The notes under the pieces were generated by a model. The model saw only the letters and a list, made by a program, of their open reading frames with translations, made no database searches and was not told where the DNA came from. A stretch of 64,000 bases of DNA from NCBI RefSeq assembly GCF_009674485.1, contig NZ_WKJJ01000005.1, positions 124,001-188,000 on the forward strand, given 5' to 3'. This document shows positions 16,106-25,141 of this stretch, in pieces (the first letter of the stretch is position 1; each line of letters begins with the position of its first letter). The DNA is from Pseudoduganella rivuli (lineage in GTDB: Bacteria; Pseudomonadota; Gammaproteobacteria; Burkholderiales; Burkholderiaceae_D). The position numbers were made by a program, and so were the translations under genes.

Positions 16106-16779
16106 TGGAAACCGTAAAGAAACCGCGCAGCGCCGCCGGCTGGGCGTTGATCACCGTGGGCTGGCTGGCGCTGGTCGCGGTGCTGGTGGCCGGCATCGTG
16201 TTCGGGCCGAATGTGCTCGGCCTGGTGGAGGCGGGGCAGGACGTGGAGCGGATCGCGCAGGAAGATGCGCGCAATGGCGGACCCTGGCCCCGCGCCACCG
16301 ACACGTGCCAGGCGTGCCACGGATTCGAAGGCAATGCGCGCGCATCGAACTATCCGCGCCTGGCCGGACAGCAGCAAGCCTATATCGCCAAGCAGTTGCG
16401 CGACTTCGCCAGCGGCGCGCGTACCGACCCGACCATGACGCCGATGGCGCTCAGCATGGATGACGCGGAACTGAACGCGATGGCGGCGCACTTCGCGAAG
16501 ATGCAGCCGGTCGCCAACGATACGTTCAAAGCCGATCCGGCGGCGGCCACCCGCGGCGAAGCGCTGGCGAAGTCGGCCAACTGCGCGTCGTGCCATGGCC
16601 AGCAATTCGAAGGCAAGGGTGAATTCCCCCGCCTGACGGGCCAGAACGCGGGCTACCTGCGCGACCAGCTGGCGGCCTTCAAGGGTGGCAAACGCAAGGA
16701 TCCCGTGATGGCAGCCATTGTGGCGCCGCTGGCGGAACAGCAGATCGACGATCTGGCGCAATACCTGGCCGGCCGCTAA
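16105..16779 (+). CDS. Di-heme cytochrome c4-like protein, partner of amine oxidase copy 2
   Basis: About 224 residues with an N-terminal membrane segment (WALITVGWLALVAVLVAGI) and two heme motifs, CQACH and CASCH, in cytochrome c4 arrangement; likely Met ligands lie in PTMTPMALSM and KDPVMAAI. Strongly similar to the cytochrome at 13869 throughout, including the linker ARNGGPWPRATDTC. ATG 16105 overlaps the upstream stop by one base. It probably accepts electrons from the copy 2 oxidase. Confidence 0.9.
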   Translation: METVKKPRSAAGWALITVGWLALVAVLVAGIVFGPNVLGLVEAGQDVERIAQEDARNGGPWPRATDTCQACHGFEGNARASNYPRLAGQQQAYIAKQLRDFASGARTDPTMTPMALSMDDAELNAMAAHFAKMQPVANDTFKADPAAATRGEALAKSANCASCHGQQFEGKGEFPRLTGQNAGYLRDQLAAFKGGKRKDPVMAAIVAPLAEQQIDDLAQYLAGR

Positions 16780-16883
16780 GGCCGGGCTCGCAATACGGCA
16801 CGGGTGGACGCCGCATCTGTCAGAAGAAAGTCCACCCTCCATAACTTTTACAAGCAACGCTTCTATTTTCAAGGAGAACAATC

Positions 16884-18014
16884 ATGGCTAAGCATCCTGT
16901 CGTAGTGTATGGCGCAAGCGGTTATACCGGCATGCTGATCATGGACTGGCTGATCGACCAGGGCATCCCATTCACCGCAGTCGGCCGCAATGCGGGCCGT
17001 ATCAGGGAAATGATGGCGCAGCGCGTCGTGCGCCTGGAATCGGCGGAATATGAAATCGTCGAAGCGGACCACAATGTCGATTCGCTGGTCAAAGCCTTCA
17101 AGGGCGCGAAAGTGGTGTGCGCCACCGTCGGCCCGTTCGTCCATTCCGGCCTGGTGACGGTGGAAGCCGCCGTGAAAGCCGGCTGCCATTACCTCGACAC
17201 GACCGGTGAACAGGCATTCATCCGCCAGGCGCGCGACCTGTTCGACGAACAATACCGCCAGGCGGGGCTGCTGTTGTCGCCATCGAACGCCTACATGTAC
17301 ACCTTTGCGGAAATCGCCGCCGAACTGGCGCTGGAAACCCCGGGCGTGGACGTGCTGGAAACCGCGACCTTGTGCCGCGGGCCGCGCGGCGGCGCAGGCA
17401 TCAGCGTTGGTTCGACGGCCACGATTTTCGAAGGCTACCGCCACGAATCCTGCTACCTGTGGGAAAAGAAGCTGGTGCCGCACGCAGCCGACGCCAGCTT
17501 CAGCATCGTCGACCCGGCCTTCATGCAGCCTGTCTTCACGTTGCCTTGGGGCGGCACGTCGCTGCCCGTGTATTTCGAACGCGACCCGCGCGTGCGCAGT
17601 TGCGTGTCCAGCGTCGGGTTCTATGACAATAATGCGATGCGCATGGTGCACTCGCTGGGCCAGAAATGGGAAGCCGAGTACAAGCACCTGTCGCCGGAAC
17701 AGCAGGACGCCGTGCTGAAAAATATCGTGGATTCCACGACGCCATCCATGCCGCCACGCGAGCGCACCACGGTGCAGCGCACGGTGGACTTCGCGATCGG
17801 CCGTGGCCAGCTGGCGTCCGTGCGCGCCACCGTGCATGGCACGACCCCATACATTTCCACCGGCGCCATTCATGCGGCCGGCGTCATGAAGCTGCTCGAC
17901 AACGACACGGCCAAAGTCGGCTTCGCATCCGGCTCGAAAGCATTCGGGCACCGCTACCTGCTGGGCTTCCTGGAACAACGCGGCCTGGCGCGCGCCACCG
18001 TGACGCAGCTGTAA
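16884..18014 (+). CDS. Saccharopine dehydrogenase-like NAD(P)-binding protein (trans-acting enoyl reductase type)
   Basis: 376 residues. The N-terminal Rossmann motif VVVYGASGYTGMLIMDWL and the following KVVCATVGPFVHSGLVTVEAAVKAGCHYLDTTGE segment are characteristic of the saccharopine-dehydrogenase/enoyl-reductase superfamily. No lysine-pathway partner is nearby, so a true saccharopine dehydrogenase is unlikely; reduction of an imine, enoyl or keto intermediate of the locus's substrate fits better. AAGGAGAA lies 7 bp before ATG. A gap of 104 bp after the cytochrome gene could hold another promoter, but none is obvious. Confidence 0.82.
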   Translation: MAKHPVVVYGASGYTGMLIMDWLIDQGIPFTAVGRNAGRIREMMAQRVVRLESAEYEIVEADHNVDSLVKAFKGAKVVCATVGPFVHSGLVTVEAAVKAGCHYLDTTGEQAFIRQARDLFDEQYRQAGLLLSPSNAYMYTFAEIAAELALETPGVDVLETATLCRGPRGGAGISVGSTATIFEGYRHESCYLWEKKLVPHAADASFSIVDPAFMQPVFTLPWGGTSLPVYFERDPRVRSCVSSVGFYDNNAMRMVHSLGQKWEAEYKHLSPEQQDAVLKNIVDSTTPSMPPRERTTVQRTVDFAIGRGQLASVRATVHGTTPYISTGAIHAAGVMKLLDNDTAKVGFASGSKAFGHRYLLGFLEQRGLARATVTQL

Positions 18015-18025
18015 CGGGGATCATC

Positions 18026-19579
18026 ATGGCTATCATCGATTTCTTCGACCGTGGCTGGCGCGGCAACCCGGATGGCATCGCATACATCCAGGACGAGCGC
18101 GAATACACGTTCCGCGAAGTGCGCGAACTGTCATGCCGCGTTGCCAACGCGCTGGCCGAAAGCGGCTTTGGCCGCCAGGCGATTGGCGCCGTGTGGTCGG
18201 ATAACGACGTCACCGGGTGGACGTGCTTGCTGGGCCTGTGGCGCGCCGGCATGACCGGCATCCCCGTCAATGGCCGCAACGCGCCGTCGGAAAACCAGTA
18301 CGCGCTGGACTTCTTCGATTGCGAAGTGCTGTTCTTCCAGCAGCGTTTTGCGGAAACGCTGGAAGCGCTGCGCCCGCAATTGCCGAAAGTCCGGCTGTGG
18401 GTGTGCACCGATGGTGAATTGCCCTGGGCAATCTCGCTGCAGCGCTGGTGCGGCAACCAATCAGCCGACGCGCCGCAGGTCGAGTATGGCATGGATGACG
18501 TGGTGACCTTGTCCGCGACGGGTGGCACCACGGGCCTGCCGAAGGGTGTCATGAATACGCACCGCTCGATCCAGACGTACCTGGCGCAATTCATGATGGC
18601 GCACCCGTACCAGGGCGCGCGTCCCGTGAACCTGGCGGCGGCGCCAATGACGCACACCGCGGGGCTGATGTCGCTGCCGTGCACGTCGCTGGGCGGCACC
18701 GTGGTGGTGGTCACCAGGCCGGAACCCGCCACCGTGTTTGGCGCCATCATGAAGTACAAGGTGACCGAACTGTTCCTGCCACCGACCGTGATCTACCGCC
18801 TGCTCGACATTCCCGGCGTTGAAAAGCTGAACCTGTCGTCGCTCAAGTACTTCCTGTATGGCGCGGCGCCGATGTCGGTGGAAAAGCTCAAGCGCGCCAT
18901 CGAAGTATTCGGCCCGGTGATGGCTGGCGGTTATGGCCAGACCGAGGCGCCGGCATCGATTTCGTACCTGCCGCCAGCCGACCATTTCATTGATGGAAAA
19001 CTGGCGTCCGACGAGCGCCTGTCGTCGGTGGGCCGTCCGAATCCGCTGATCCGTGTCGAGATCATGGACGACCGCAACCAAGTGCTGCCGCAGGGGGCGA
19101 CGGGCGAAATCTGCGTGCGCGGCGACCTCGTGATGAAAGGCTATTACAAGGCGCCCGACAAGACCGCGGAAACCATCATCGATGGCTGGCTGCATACCGG
19201 CGACGTTGGCCATCTCGATGCGGAAGGCTTCCTGCACATCACGGACCGCAAGAAAGACATGATCATCAGCGGCGGCTTCAATGTCTATCCCAGCGAAGTC
19301 GAACAGGTGATCTGGTCCCATCCAGCCGTGCAGGATTGCGCCGTGATCGGCGTGCCCGACGACAAGTGGGGCGAGGCCGTGAAGGCCGTGGTGGAGCTCA
19401 ATGCGGGACAAAGCGTCAGCGCGGAAGACGTCATCGCGCTGTGCAAGGAAAAGTTGGGCTCGGTCAAGGCGCCGAAAAGTGTGGACTTCGTGCCCGCGCT
19501 GCCGCGCAGCCCGGTTGGCAAAGTGTTGAAGAAAGACTTGCGCGAGCAGTACTGGAAGGGCGTGCAACGCAGGATTTAA
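18026..19579 (+). CDS. Class I adenylate-forming acyl-CoA ligase
   Basis: About 517 residues. Motifs in order: TLSATGGTTGLPKGVM (P-loop, residues ~164-179), GGYGQTEAPA (A5), GWLHTGDVGHLDAEGFLHITDRKKDMIISGGFNVYPSEVE (A7-A8) and C-terminal PRSPVGKVLKKDL with the catalytic lysine. The layout matches fatty or aromatic acyl-CoA synthetases, and there is no carrier domain, so it most likely makes a free CoA ester. ATG 18026 follows GGGG and lies 11 bp after the previous stop; the frame is open 120 codons upstream but that part is a shadow. It should feed the acyl-CoA dehydrogenase and thiolase of the locus. Confidence 0.92.
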   Translation: MAIIDFFDRGWRGNPDGIAYIQDEREYTFREVRELSCRVANALAESGFGRQAIGAVWSDNDVTGWTCLLGLWRAGMTGIPVNGRNAPSENQYALDFFDCEVLFFQQRFAETLEALRPQLPKVRLWVCTDGELPWAISLQRWCGNQSADAPQVEYGMDDVVTLSATGGTTGLPKGVMNTHRSIQTYLAQFMMAHPYQGARPVNLAAAPMTHTAGLMSLPCTSLGGTVVVVTRPEPATVFGAIMKYKVTELFLPPTVIYRLLDIPGVEKLNLSSLKYFLYGAAPMSVEKLKRAIEVFGPVMAGGYGQTEAPASISYLPPADHFIDGKLASDERLSSVGRPNPLIRVEIMDDRNQVLPQGATGEICVRGDLVMKGYYKAPDKTAETIIDGWLHTGDVGHLDAEGFLHITDRKKDMIISGGFNVYPSEVEQVIWSHPAVQDCAVIGVPDDKWGEAVKAVVELNAGQSVSAEDVIALCKEKLGSVKAPKSVDFVPALPRSPVGKVLKKDLREQYWKGVQRRI

Positions 19580-19644
19580 GCAACCCCTGAAACATGGCCG
19601 GCCGGGCGCCGGCCATGGATGGACTTCATTATGGAATGCATATC

Positions 19645-20886
19645 ATGAGCAATATCTACATCGCCGGCATCGCCATGACGGTGTTTGGCCGCCATCCCGG
19701 ACGCAGCGTTGACGACCTGGCGGGCGAAGCCCTGCGCGGTGCGCTGAATGACGCCGGCTGCACGGCCGGCGACCTTGGCGTCGCCTATTACTCCGGCATC
19801 ACCAATGGCGCGCTGCAGGGCCAATTGTCGATCCCGGGCCAGGTGGTGCTGAGCAAGATCGGCGTCCAGGGCATCCCCATTTTCAATGTGGAAAACGCGT
19901 GCGCCTCCGGCAGCACGGCTGTGCACCTGGCCGTGCAAAGCCTGAAGGCGGGCAGTTGCGACGTGGCGCTGGCATTGGGCGCCGAGAAAATGGTGGTGGC
20001 CGACAAGGCAAAATCGTTCGCGCTGTTCGAAGCTGGCTGGGACGTGTCGCGCGTCGAGGAGAACTTCAAGATCCTGGCGCGCATGGGCGAAGGCATTACA
20101 CCGCCGCCCGGCTCGGAGTCGGACAAGCCGTTCAGCCGTTTCATGAAAATTTATGCGGGGCTGTGCCGCCACCATATGAGCCAGTATGGCACCACGCAGC
20201 GCCAGATCGCGGCCGTGTCGGCCAAGAACCACCAGCATTCCGTGCACAACCCGTATTCGCAATTCCGCCAGCCGTTCACGATCCAGGAAGTGCTGGCGGC
20301 GCCGCCCATCACCTACCCGATCACACTGCCGATGTGCGCTCCGATCTCGGACGGCGCCGCTGCCGCCATCCTGTGCACGGAAGAAGGCTTGCGCCGCATC
20401 GGCGCGGACCGCAAACGCTGCGTCAAGGTGGCCGCCAGCGTGATCCGCAGCTTCACGCACCGCCGCATCGATGAACCGCTGAAAAACATCGGCCGCTTGG
20501 CCGCCATCGAAGCCTACGACCAGGCCGGCCTGTCGCCGGTCGACATGGACGTGGCGGAAGTGCATGACGCGTCGGCCATGGGTGAAATCATCCAGGCGGA
20601 AAACCTCGGCTTCGTGGGACTCGGCGACGGCGGCGTGGCCGCCGAACGTGGCGACTTCACGATCGGCGGGCGCATTCCCATCAATCCATCCGGCGGGCTG
20701 GAATCGAAAGGCCATCCGCTGGGCGCCACGGGCATAGGCCAGCTGTATGAACTGGTGACGCAATTGCGCGGCGAAGCGGGACCGCGCCAGGTGGAAAACG
20801 CGCGCCATGCCATCCAGGAAAACGGCGGTGGCTTGCTGGGCGTGGAAGAGGGTGCGCTGGCGATCCACATCCTCAGCAAACCTTAA
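19645..20886 (+). CDS. Thiolase, SCP2/lipid-transfer type
   Basis: About 413 residues. The nucleophile Cys lies in NVENACASGSTAVHLA and the C-terminal catalytic His in NPSGGLESKGHPLGATG. The usual second catalytic Cys of degradative thiolases is absent (QENGGGLLG instead of CxGxG), and the HDCF-type loop is EVHDASAMGE. These mark the SCP2-thiolase subfamily often found in steroid, terpenoid and branched-chain degradation. ATG 19645 starts the family core MSNIYIAGIAMTVFGRHPG; the frame extends 17 codons upstream. Role inferred: thiolytic or retro-Claisen cleavage of the CoA intermediate made by the neighbouring ligase. Confidence 0.9.
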   Translation: MSNIYIAGIAMTVFGRHPGRSVDDLAGEALRGALNDAGCTAGDLGVAYYSGITNGALQGQLSIPGQVVLSKIGVQGIPIFNVENACASGSTAVHLAVQSLKAGSCDVALALGAEKMVVADKAKSFALFEAGWDVSRVEENFKILARMGEGITPPPGSESDKPFSRFMKIYAGLCRHHMSQYGTTQRQIAAVSAKNHQHSVHNPYSQFRQPFTIQEVLAAPPITYPITLPMCAPISDGAAAAILCTEEGLRRIGADRKRCVKVAASVIRSFTHRRIDEPLKNIGRLAAIEAYDQAGLSPVDMDVAEVHDASAMGEIIQAENLGFVGLGDGGVAAERGDFTIGGRIPINPSGGLESKGHPLGATGIGQLYELVTQLRGEAGPRQVENARHAIQENGGGLLGVEEGALAIHILSKP

Positions 20887-20905
20887 CGAATGAATGGAGG
20901 CGAAC

Positions 20906-22264
20906 ATGGCCACGAATAACTTGACCACTGAAGCATTCCGCACGATCGGTGGCTGGCTGGAGCGTCCAGCCGACCCGCAGCCGCAATTGACGGGCAACGT
21001 CAACGCCGATGCCATCATCGTTGGCGGCGGTTTTGCGGGCTTGAATACCGCGCTGGAATTGAGGGCGCGCGGCGCCAGCGTGGTGCTGCTGGAGCGGGAT
21101 TTCGCGGGATTCGGCGCCAGCGGCCGCAATGCGGGCTACCTCGGCGGTGGACTGGGGCTGGAATACGACATGTTCGCCAAGCGCGTCGGCCACGAACAGG
21201 CTACGAAAATCGTCGGCTTTTATGAAGCCGGCGTGCCGTACGTGGAGGCGCGTCTGGCCGCCAGCGGCATAGCCTGCGACTACATCCAGTCAGGCATCGT
21301 CCGCGCCGCCGTACACGCATCGCAAGAAGGCAAATTGCGCAAGGATATGGCGACCGGCATGTCGCTGGGCGCGCCGCTGCAATTTCTCGACCATGCAGCC
21401 ATGCGGGCAAGGGGCATTCCGGCGGCATTTCTGTGCGGCGTCTACGCTGCTGGCGGCGGCACCCTGGATCCCGGTAAATATGTGCTGGGCTTGCGGCGCG
21501 CGGCGCTCCAGGCCGGTGTCAGGATATTCGAAAACTCGGGCTTGCAGGCGTACCACGAAGGCAAGGTGATCACCGCGCATACGGCGGGTGGCAAGGCGAC
21601 CGCGCCCTACATGGTGTTGGCCACGAACGCCTATACGCCGCAACTGGGCTTGCTTGGCAATAAGGTGACGCCGCTGCGGGTGTCGGCAATTGAAACGGAA
21701 CCACTGCGGGCCAAACAACTGGCGGCGCTGGGCTGGCACGGACGGGAAGGCATCATGACCCCGCACTGGACCATGGAAAGCTTCCGCCTGACGGCGCGCA
21801 ATACCATCGTTGCCACCACCAAGCAGCTCAACTACGTCTATGGCGGGGGCACGCCGAATGTGCCGGACAATGACGCTTATGCGGCACTGGCATCGGGCTT
21901 GCGCGACCGTTTCCCGATGCTGCAAGACCTGGGCATCCGCGCTTGCTGGAGCGGCTACGTCAGCCTTGCGTACGACGCCTTGCCCGTCGTGGGCGAGACG
22001 GGCACGCACGGTAATGTGCTGTATTCGGCAGGCTGTTCCGGCCATGGCGTGGCCACCCAGTCGCTGATGGGCCTGCTGCTGGCGGAACGGGTGATGGGTA
22101 ATGAACACCCGCTGCTGGCAGCGCTGCGCCACAAGACGCCGTCGGTCTTGCCAGAGCCGCTGCAATGGTGTGCCGTCAAGTCGGCACTGCGTATCACGGG
22201 CCTGCTGGACGCCATCACCAACCACAGGGCGCGCGGGGCTGCCACGCAGGGAGTGGCGCCATGA
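20906..22264 (+). CDS. FAD-dependent oxidoreductase, DAO superfamily (PuuB/DadA-like)
   Basis: About 452 residues, with [33 protein letters not shown] (FAD-binding motif) near residue 35, [14 protein letters not shown] as in gamma-glutamylputrescine oxidases, and a C-terminal [20 protein letters not shown] flavin motif. Such enzymes oxidise secondary or primary amines or D-amino acids in the cytoplasm; no signal peptide is seen. ATG 20906 is chosen because GGAGG lies 6-10 bases upstream; an ATG at 20894 would bury it. It adds a third amine-oxidising flavoenzyme to the locus. The stop overlaps the next gene by 4 bp. Confidence 0.9.
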   Translation: MATNNLTTEAFRTIGGWLERPADPQPQLTGNVNADAIIVGGGFAGLNTALELRARGASVVLLERDFAGFGASGRNAGYLGGGLGLEYDMFAKRVGHEQATKIVGFYEAGVPYVEARLAASGIACDYIQSGIVRAAVHASQEGKLRKDMATGMSLGAPLQFLDHAAMRARGIPAAFLCGVYAAGGGTLDPGKYVLGLRRAALQAGVRIFENSGLQAYHEGKVITAHTAGGKATAPYMVLATNAYTPQLGLLGNKVTPLRVSAIETEPLRAKQLAALGWHGREGIMTPHWTMESFRLTARNTIVATTKQLNYVYGGGTPNVPDNDAYAALASGLRDRFPMLQDLGIRACWSGYVSLAYDALPVVGETGTHGNVLYSAGCSGHGVATQSLMGLLLAERVMGNEHPLLAALRHKTPSVLPEPLQWCAVKSALRITGLLDAITNHRARGAATQGVAP

Positions 22265-22581
22265 TGTTTGCATTGAAGGTGCTGTGCCTGCTGTTGTACG
22301 TGCTGGGATTGGCCGACTGGCTGGGCGTGTGGCCGCATGGCGCCGCCGCCGTGGCTGCCGCATTGGTGCTGGCTGCCCACGCGGCGGAAGCGGTGCTGGC
22401 GCTCCGCTATGTGCGGCTGTACCAGGGACCGCTGTTTGTCAGCCTGTTGCTGACCGTGCTGTTCGGACTATTGCACGTCATGCCGCTGGCGAGGCAGGCA
22501 CGGCCTGCGGGATCAGCGGGCATGCCGGCGGCACCCCGCCCGTCGCGGCAAGACTTGAAAACCGCCGCGGCACGCGATTAA
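22261..22581 (+). CDS. Small membrane protein, DUF1145-like
   Basis: 106 residues with three hydrophobic segments ([61 protein letters not shown]) and a basic, proline/alanine-rich tail. Length and the [12 protein letters not shown] helix recall DUF1145/YhhL proteins, but this is a weak match by eye. ATG 22261 overlaps the FAD oxidase stop (ATGA), so it is the last gene of the operon before the terminator. Function unknown. Confidence 0.75.
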   Translation: MMFALKVLCLLLYVLGLADWLGVWPHGAAAVAAALVLAAHAAEAVLALRYVRLYQGPLFVSLLLTVLFGLLHVMPLARQARPAGSAGMPAAPRPSRQDLKTAAARD

Positions 22582-22616
22582 CCGTTGTCTCCTCCATCCG
22601 ATCCGGATGGATTTTG

Positions 22617-22648
22617 CCCGGCGGCCACGGGGCTGCCGGGTTTTTTTT
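22617..22648 (+). terminator. Rho-independent terminator ending the catabolic series
   Basis: CCCGGC stem (with inner GGCC/GGGCT pairing) closing on GCCGGG and followed by eight T. A second GC-rich hairpin, CCATCCG-ATC-CGGATGG, lies just before it at 22594-22610. The chemoreceptor gene begins only 13 bp after the T-run. Confidence 0.85.
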
Positions 22649-22661
22649 CAGGGAGCGTGTG

Positions 22662-24329
22662 ATGAGATTCGCCAACATGAAGTTCAATCAATTCAAGATC
22701 GGTATCCGGCTTACCCTTGGCTTTGGCCTGTCGATAGTCGTGATGGCCATGGTGATCCTGTACGGCGCCATTTGCCTGGGCAGCGTCAAGCAGCGTATCG
22801 ACGTGCTGGCCAATGAGCGTTATCCGCAAACGGCGCTGGCCAACAGTGTGAAGTCCGATTTATCCGACACGGTGCAAGGCATGCGCGATATGTTGCTGGT
22901 CGCCGACGCGGAAGAAGCCAGGAGCCGGGCTGAAGATATCGACCAGGGGATGGAGTATGCCGGCAAGAGCCTGGCCGAGATGAGTCAAAAGCCCCTGTTG
23001 TCGTCCAGGGATGAAGAACTGAGGAAAAGTGTGGCTGCCGCTTATGATGATTTTAAGGCGGAACTGGACGCTTTCAAGAAATTGGCGCTGGCCGGTGAGC
23101 GCGACATGGCACGCGATGCCCTGTACACGCGTGTGCAAACGGCGCAACTGGCGTTATTTCAGGCGTTGAACAATGTGATCGGGTTCCACGGCGACGCCAT
23201 GGCGGCCAGCAGCCAGGCCGCCATCGCCGATGCCGTGCGCGCGGTGGCCGTGATGGTGGCGTTGGCTGCCGGAGCCTGCGCGCTGGCGGTGGTGATTGGC
23301 GTGCTGGTCACGCGCAGTATCGTCCGTCCCATGGGACAGGCGGTGGTGCTGGCGTCGCGCGTGGCACAGGGCGACTTGACAGCAACTGTTGCAACACAGG
23401 ATGCCGGCAGCGACGAGACGGGTGTATTGATGCAATCGTTGCAAGTCATGAATGCAGGACTGGCGGAGATCGTCACGGAAGTGCGGCGCGGCACGGAAAC
23501 CATCGGCATTGCGTCCAGGGAAATCGCCCAGGGCAATATGGACCTTGCGGCGCGCACAGAGCAGCAGGCCGCGTCGGTCGAACGCGTCACGGCAGCGATG
23601 GACGGGTTAAGCGTCACTGTCCGCCATAACGCTGACAACGCGCAGCAAGCCAGCGAGCTGGCGGTCGGTGCGTCGGCCGTGGCGCAGCAGGGCGGTGCCG
23701 TGGTGGAGCAGGTGGTGGCAACGATGCAAGCCATCGATGAATCCGCGCGCAAGATCGTCGACATCATTGCCGTGATCGATGGCATCGCATTCCAGACGAA
23801 TATCCTGGCGCTGAACGCGGCGGTCGAGGCGGCACGTGCCGGTGAACAGGGCCGGGGTTTTGCCGTGGTGGCGGCGGAAGTGCGCAATCTGGCGCAGCGC
23901 AGCGCCGGCGCGGCGAAGGAAATCAAGGCGCTGATTGGCGATTCGGTCGAGCGGGTCAAAGCGGGCAACAAGCTGGCGGATGCTGCGGGCCGCACCATGG
24001 CGGACGTGGTGGCCAGTGTGGGCCGCGTGACGGCGCTGGTGGCGGACATTTCCGCTGCCAGCAGCGTGCAAAGCGACGGCATCGCGCAAGTGAGCCAGGC
24101 ATTCGTGCACATCGACCACGCGACGGCGCAAAATGCCGCGCTGGTGGAGCAGGCCGCCGCCGCGGCCGAACGCATGCGCGACGAGGCGGCGGCGCTGGCG
24201 CACGCTGTGGGCATTTTCAAGCTGCAGGCGGCACCCGCTTCCGGCAGCTTGGTGATGGTGGAGGCGCCGGACATGCAGGTCGGAACACCGCCGCTGTCGT
24301 TGTCCTCCACGGAAGGCTGTTTGCGGTAG
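22662..24329 (+). CDS. Methyl-accepting chemotaxis protein
   Basis: Transmembrane chemoreceptor of about 555 residues. TM1 lies near residues 12-38, then a periplasmic four-helix-bundle sensor of about 140 residues, TM2 ([23 protein letters not shown]), HAMP, and a long coiled-coil signalling domain. The conserved hairpin tip is [41 protein letters not shown]. The start is ATG 22662 with GGGAG upstream; a much longer frame running back to 22101 is not real. It lies right after the operon terminator, so either read-through or a promoter upstream of the hairpin must serve it. Taxis toward the operon's substrate is possible but unproven. Confidence 0.92.
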   Translation: MRFANMKFNQFKIGIRLTLGFGLSIVVMAMVILYGAICLGSVKQRIDVLANERYPQTALANSVKSDLSDTVQGMRDMLLVADAEEARSRAEDIDQGMEYAGKSLAEMSQKPLLSSRDEELRKSVAAAYDDFKAELDAFKKLALAGERDMARDALYTRVQTAQLALFQALNNVIGFHGDAMAASSQAAIADAVRAVAVMVALAAGACALAVVIGVLVTRSIVRPMGQAVVLASRVAQGDLTATVATQDAGSDETGVLMQSLQVMNAGLAEIVTEVRRGTETIGIASREIAQGNMDLAARTEQQAASVERVTAAMDGLSVTVRHNADNAQQASELAVGASAVAQQGGAVVEQVVATMQAIDESARKIVDIIAVIDGIAFQTNILALNAAVEAARAGEQGRGFAVVAAEVRNLAQRSAGAAKEIKALIGDSVERVKAGNKLADAAGRTMADVVASVGRVTALVADISAASSVQSDGIAQVSQAFVHIDHATAQNAALVEQAAAAAERMRDEAAALAHAVGIFKLQAAPASGSLVMVEAPDMQVGTPPLSLSSTEGCLR

Positions 24330-24346
24330 GGGAGGGCCATCAGGGG

Positions 24347-24587
24347 GCGACGCTGGCTTTGCTGGTAGACGCTTTGCCTGGTGCGACCTTGTTTGATCTG
24401 GGCGGATTGCAAAATGAACTGAATCTTTTTTGACATCAACCTCGACGTTGGATGGGATACCGTGCAGCTGGCGTTTCCAGACCTGTTAAGGCAACTGTCG
24501 GTTTTATGGCAGGCTGCTGGTCAGGGCGGTGGAATAATGCTTGAAAGAAGCTGTGAATCCGGTTCAGGCGGTGAATTGGGCGGTTAA
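24347..24587 (+). pseudogene. Decayed MntA-HepT toxin-antitoxin remnant, left copy
   Basis: One frame reads LALLVDALPGATLFDLGGLQNELN before a stop, matching the middle of MntA nucleotidyltransferase antitoxins. The next frame then reads INLDVGWDTVQLAFPDLLRQL, the C-terminal part of HepT HEPN toxins. The two are joined by a deletion, so neither protein is complete. It abuts the chemoreceptor stop (17 bp) and is followed by the tRNA-Cys fragment. A sister copy is at 35953. Confidence 0.7.
24429..24540 (+). repeat. Long direct repeat, left copy (about 93% identical to 36117-36227)
   Basis: About 112 bp match the right copy with eight mismatches counted by eye. The repeated stretch covers the HepT C-terminal remnant. 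Together the two copies frame the 11.6-kb dicarboxylate island in direct orientation. Confidence 0.85.
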
Positions 24588-24618
24588 TTCGTAAGTCATT
24601 GATTTATAATGGGTGTAA

Positions 24619-24667
24619 GCGGCCTGCAAAGCCGTCTAGACGGGTTCGACTCCCGTCCTCGCCTCCA
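24619..24667 (+). tRNA. 3' fragment of tRNA-Cys (anticodon GCA), 5' half missing
   Basis: Reads from the anticodon arm (CGGC-CTGCAAA-GCCG, anticodon GCA at 24626-24628) through the variable loop and T-arm (ACGGG-TTCGACT-CCCGT) to the acceptor strand CCTCGCC-TCCA. The matching 5' acceptor strand GGCGAGG and a D-arm are not present upstream, so this is not a full gene. Such 3' tRNA ends are typical attachment-site scars of integrative elements; rearrangement is the alternative. Confidence 0.8.
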
Positions 24668-24715
24668 GAATATCAAGGGTTTGCTGCCATGCGAAGGCAA
24701 ATCTGGTGAGGAAAG

Positions 24716-24742
24716 ATCGCCGCTTAGTCGGCGATTTTTTTG
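24716..24742 (+). terminator. Rho-independent terminator behind the tRNA-Cys fragment
   Basis: ATCGCCG-cttagt-CGGCGAT hairpin followed by seven T. Its place 49 bp after the CCA end suggests it is the original tRNA-Cys terminator carried along with the fragment. Confidence 0.85.
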
Positions 24743-25141
24743 TCTATATTTCTTTCTGTCGCGATCTATCTCCTTATGGCGCTTGCGCGCTGCTGATAAA
24801 CCATCATCGTCCGCGTTCTTCGCGATGTGAAATGCCGGTATGCTTTTGCGGTGAACAAGTTGGATTGACCGTTCAATCAGTCAAGTAGGAGGAGGTTGTG
24901 ATGCAGCGCGATATAGCCGTTTTCAGCATGTTAGCCGCCCCAAAACACTGTTAACCGCTCGTGCGACGGCCAAATTGCCGCCGGCAGGCCGTTGCAAGCG
25001 CATCAGGCCAGCAGCCGGTAAGGAGGCGGCGAAGCGGCAATTGTCGTTTGCCGCAGCTTGAACCAGCCGCGTCTCAATGTGTGGAGACGGTCGTCCATCG
25101 AATTTTCTTTTCCTGCGTGAAGGATCGCCACGTGGCCATAG
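24743..25141. other. About 400 bp with no recognisable gene
   Basis: AT-rich at first, then GC-rich. I see no family-like protein in any frame, no tRNA and no repeat. It is probably border DNA of the island. Confidence 0.5.

Noticed and set aside
16884-18014. True saccharopine dehydrogenase of lysine metabolism
   Set aside because: No lysine-pathway neighbours; the fold family also includes enoyl reductases, which suits the context better.
24619-24667. Functional tRNA-Cys gene
   Set aside because: The 5' acceptor strand and D-arm are missing; only the 3' part is present, so it is annotated as a fragment.
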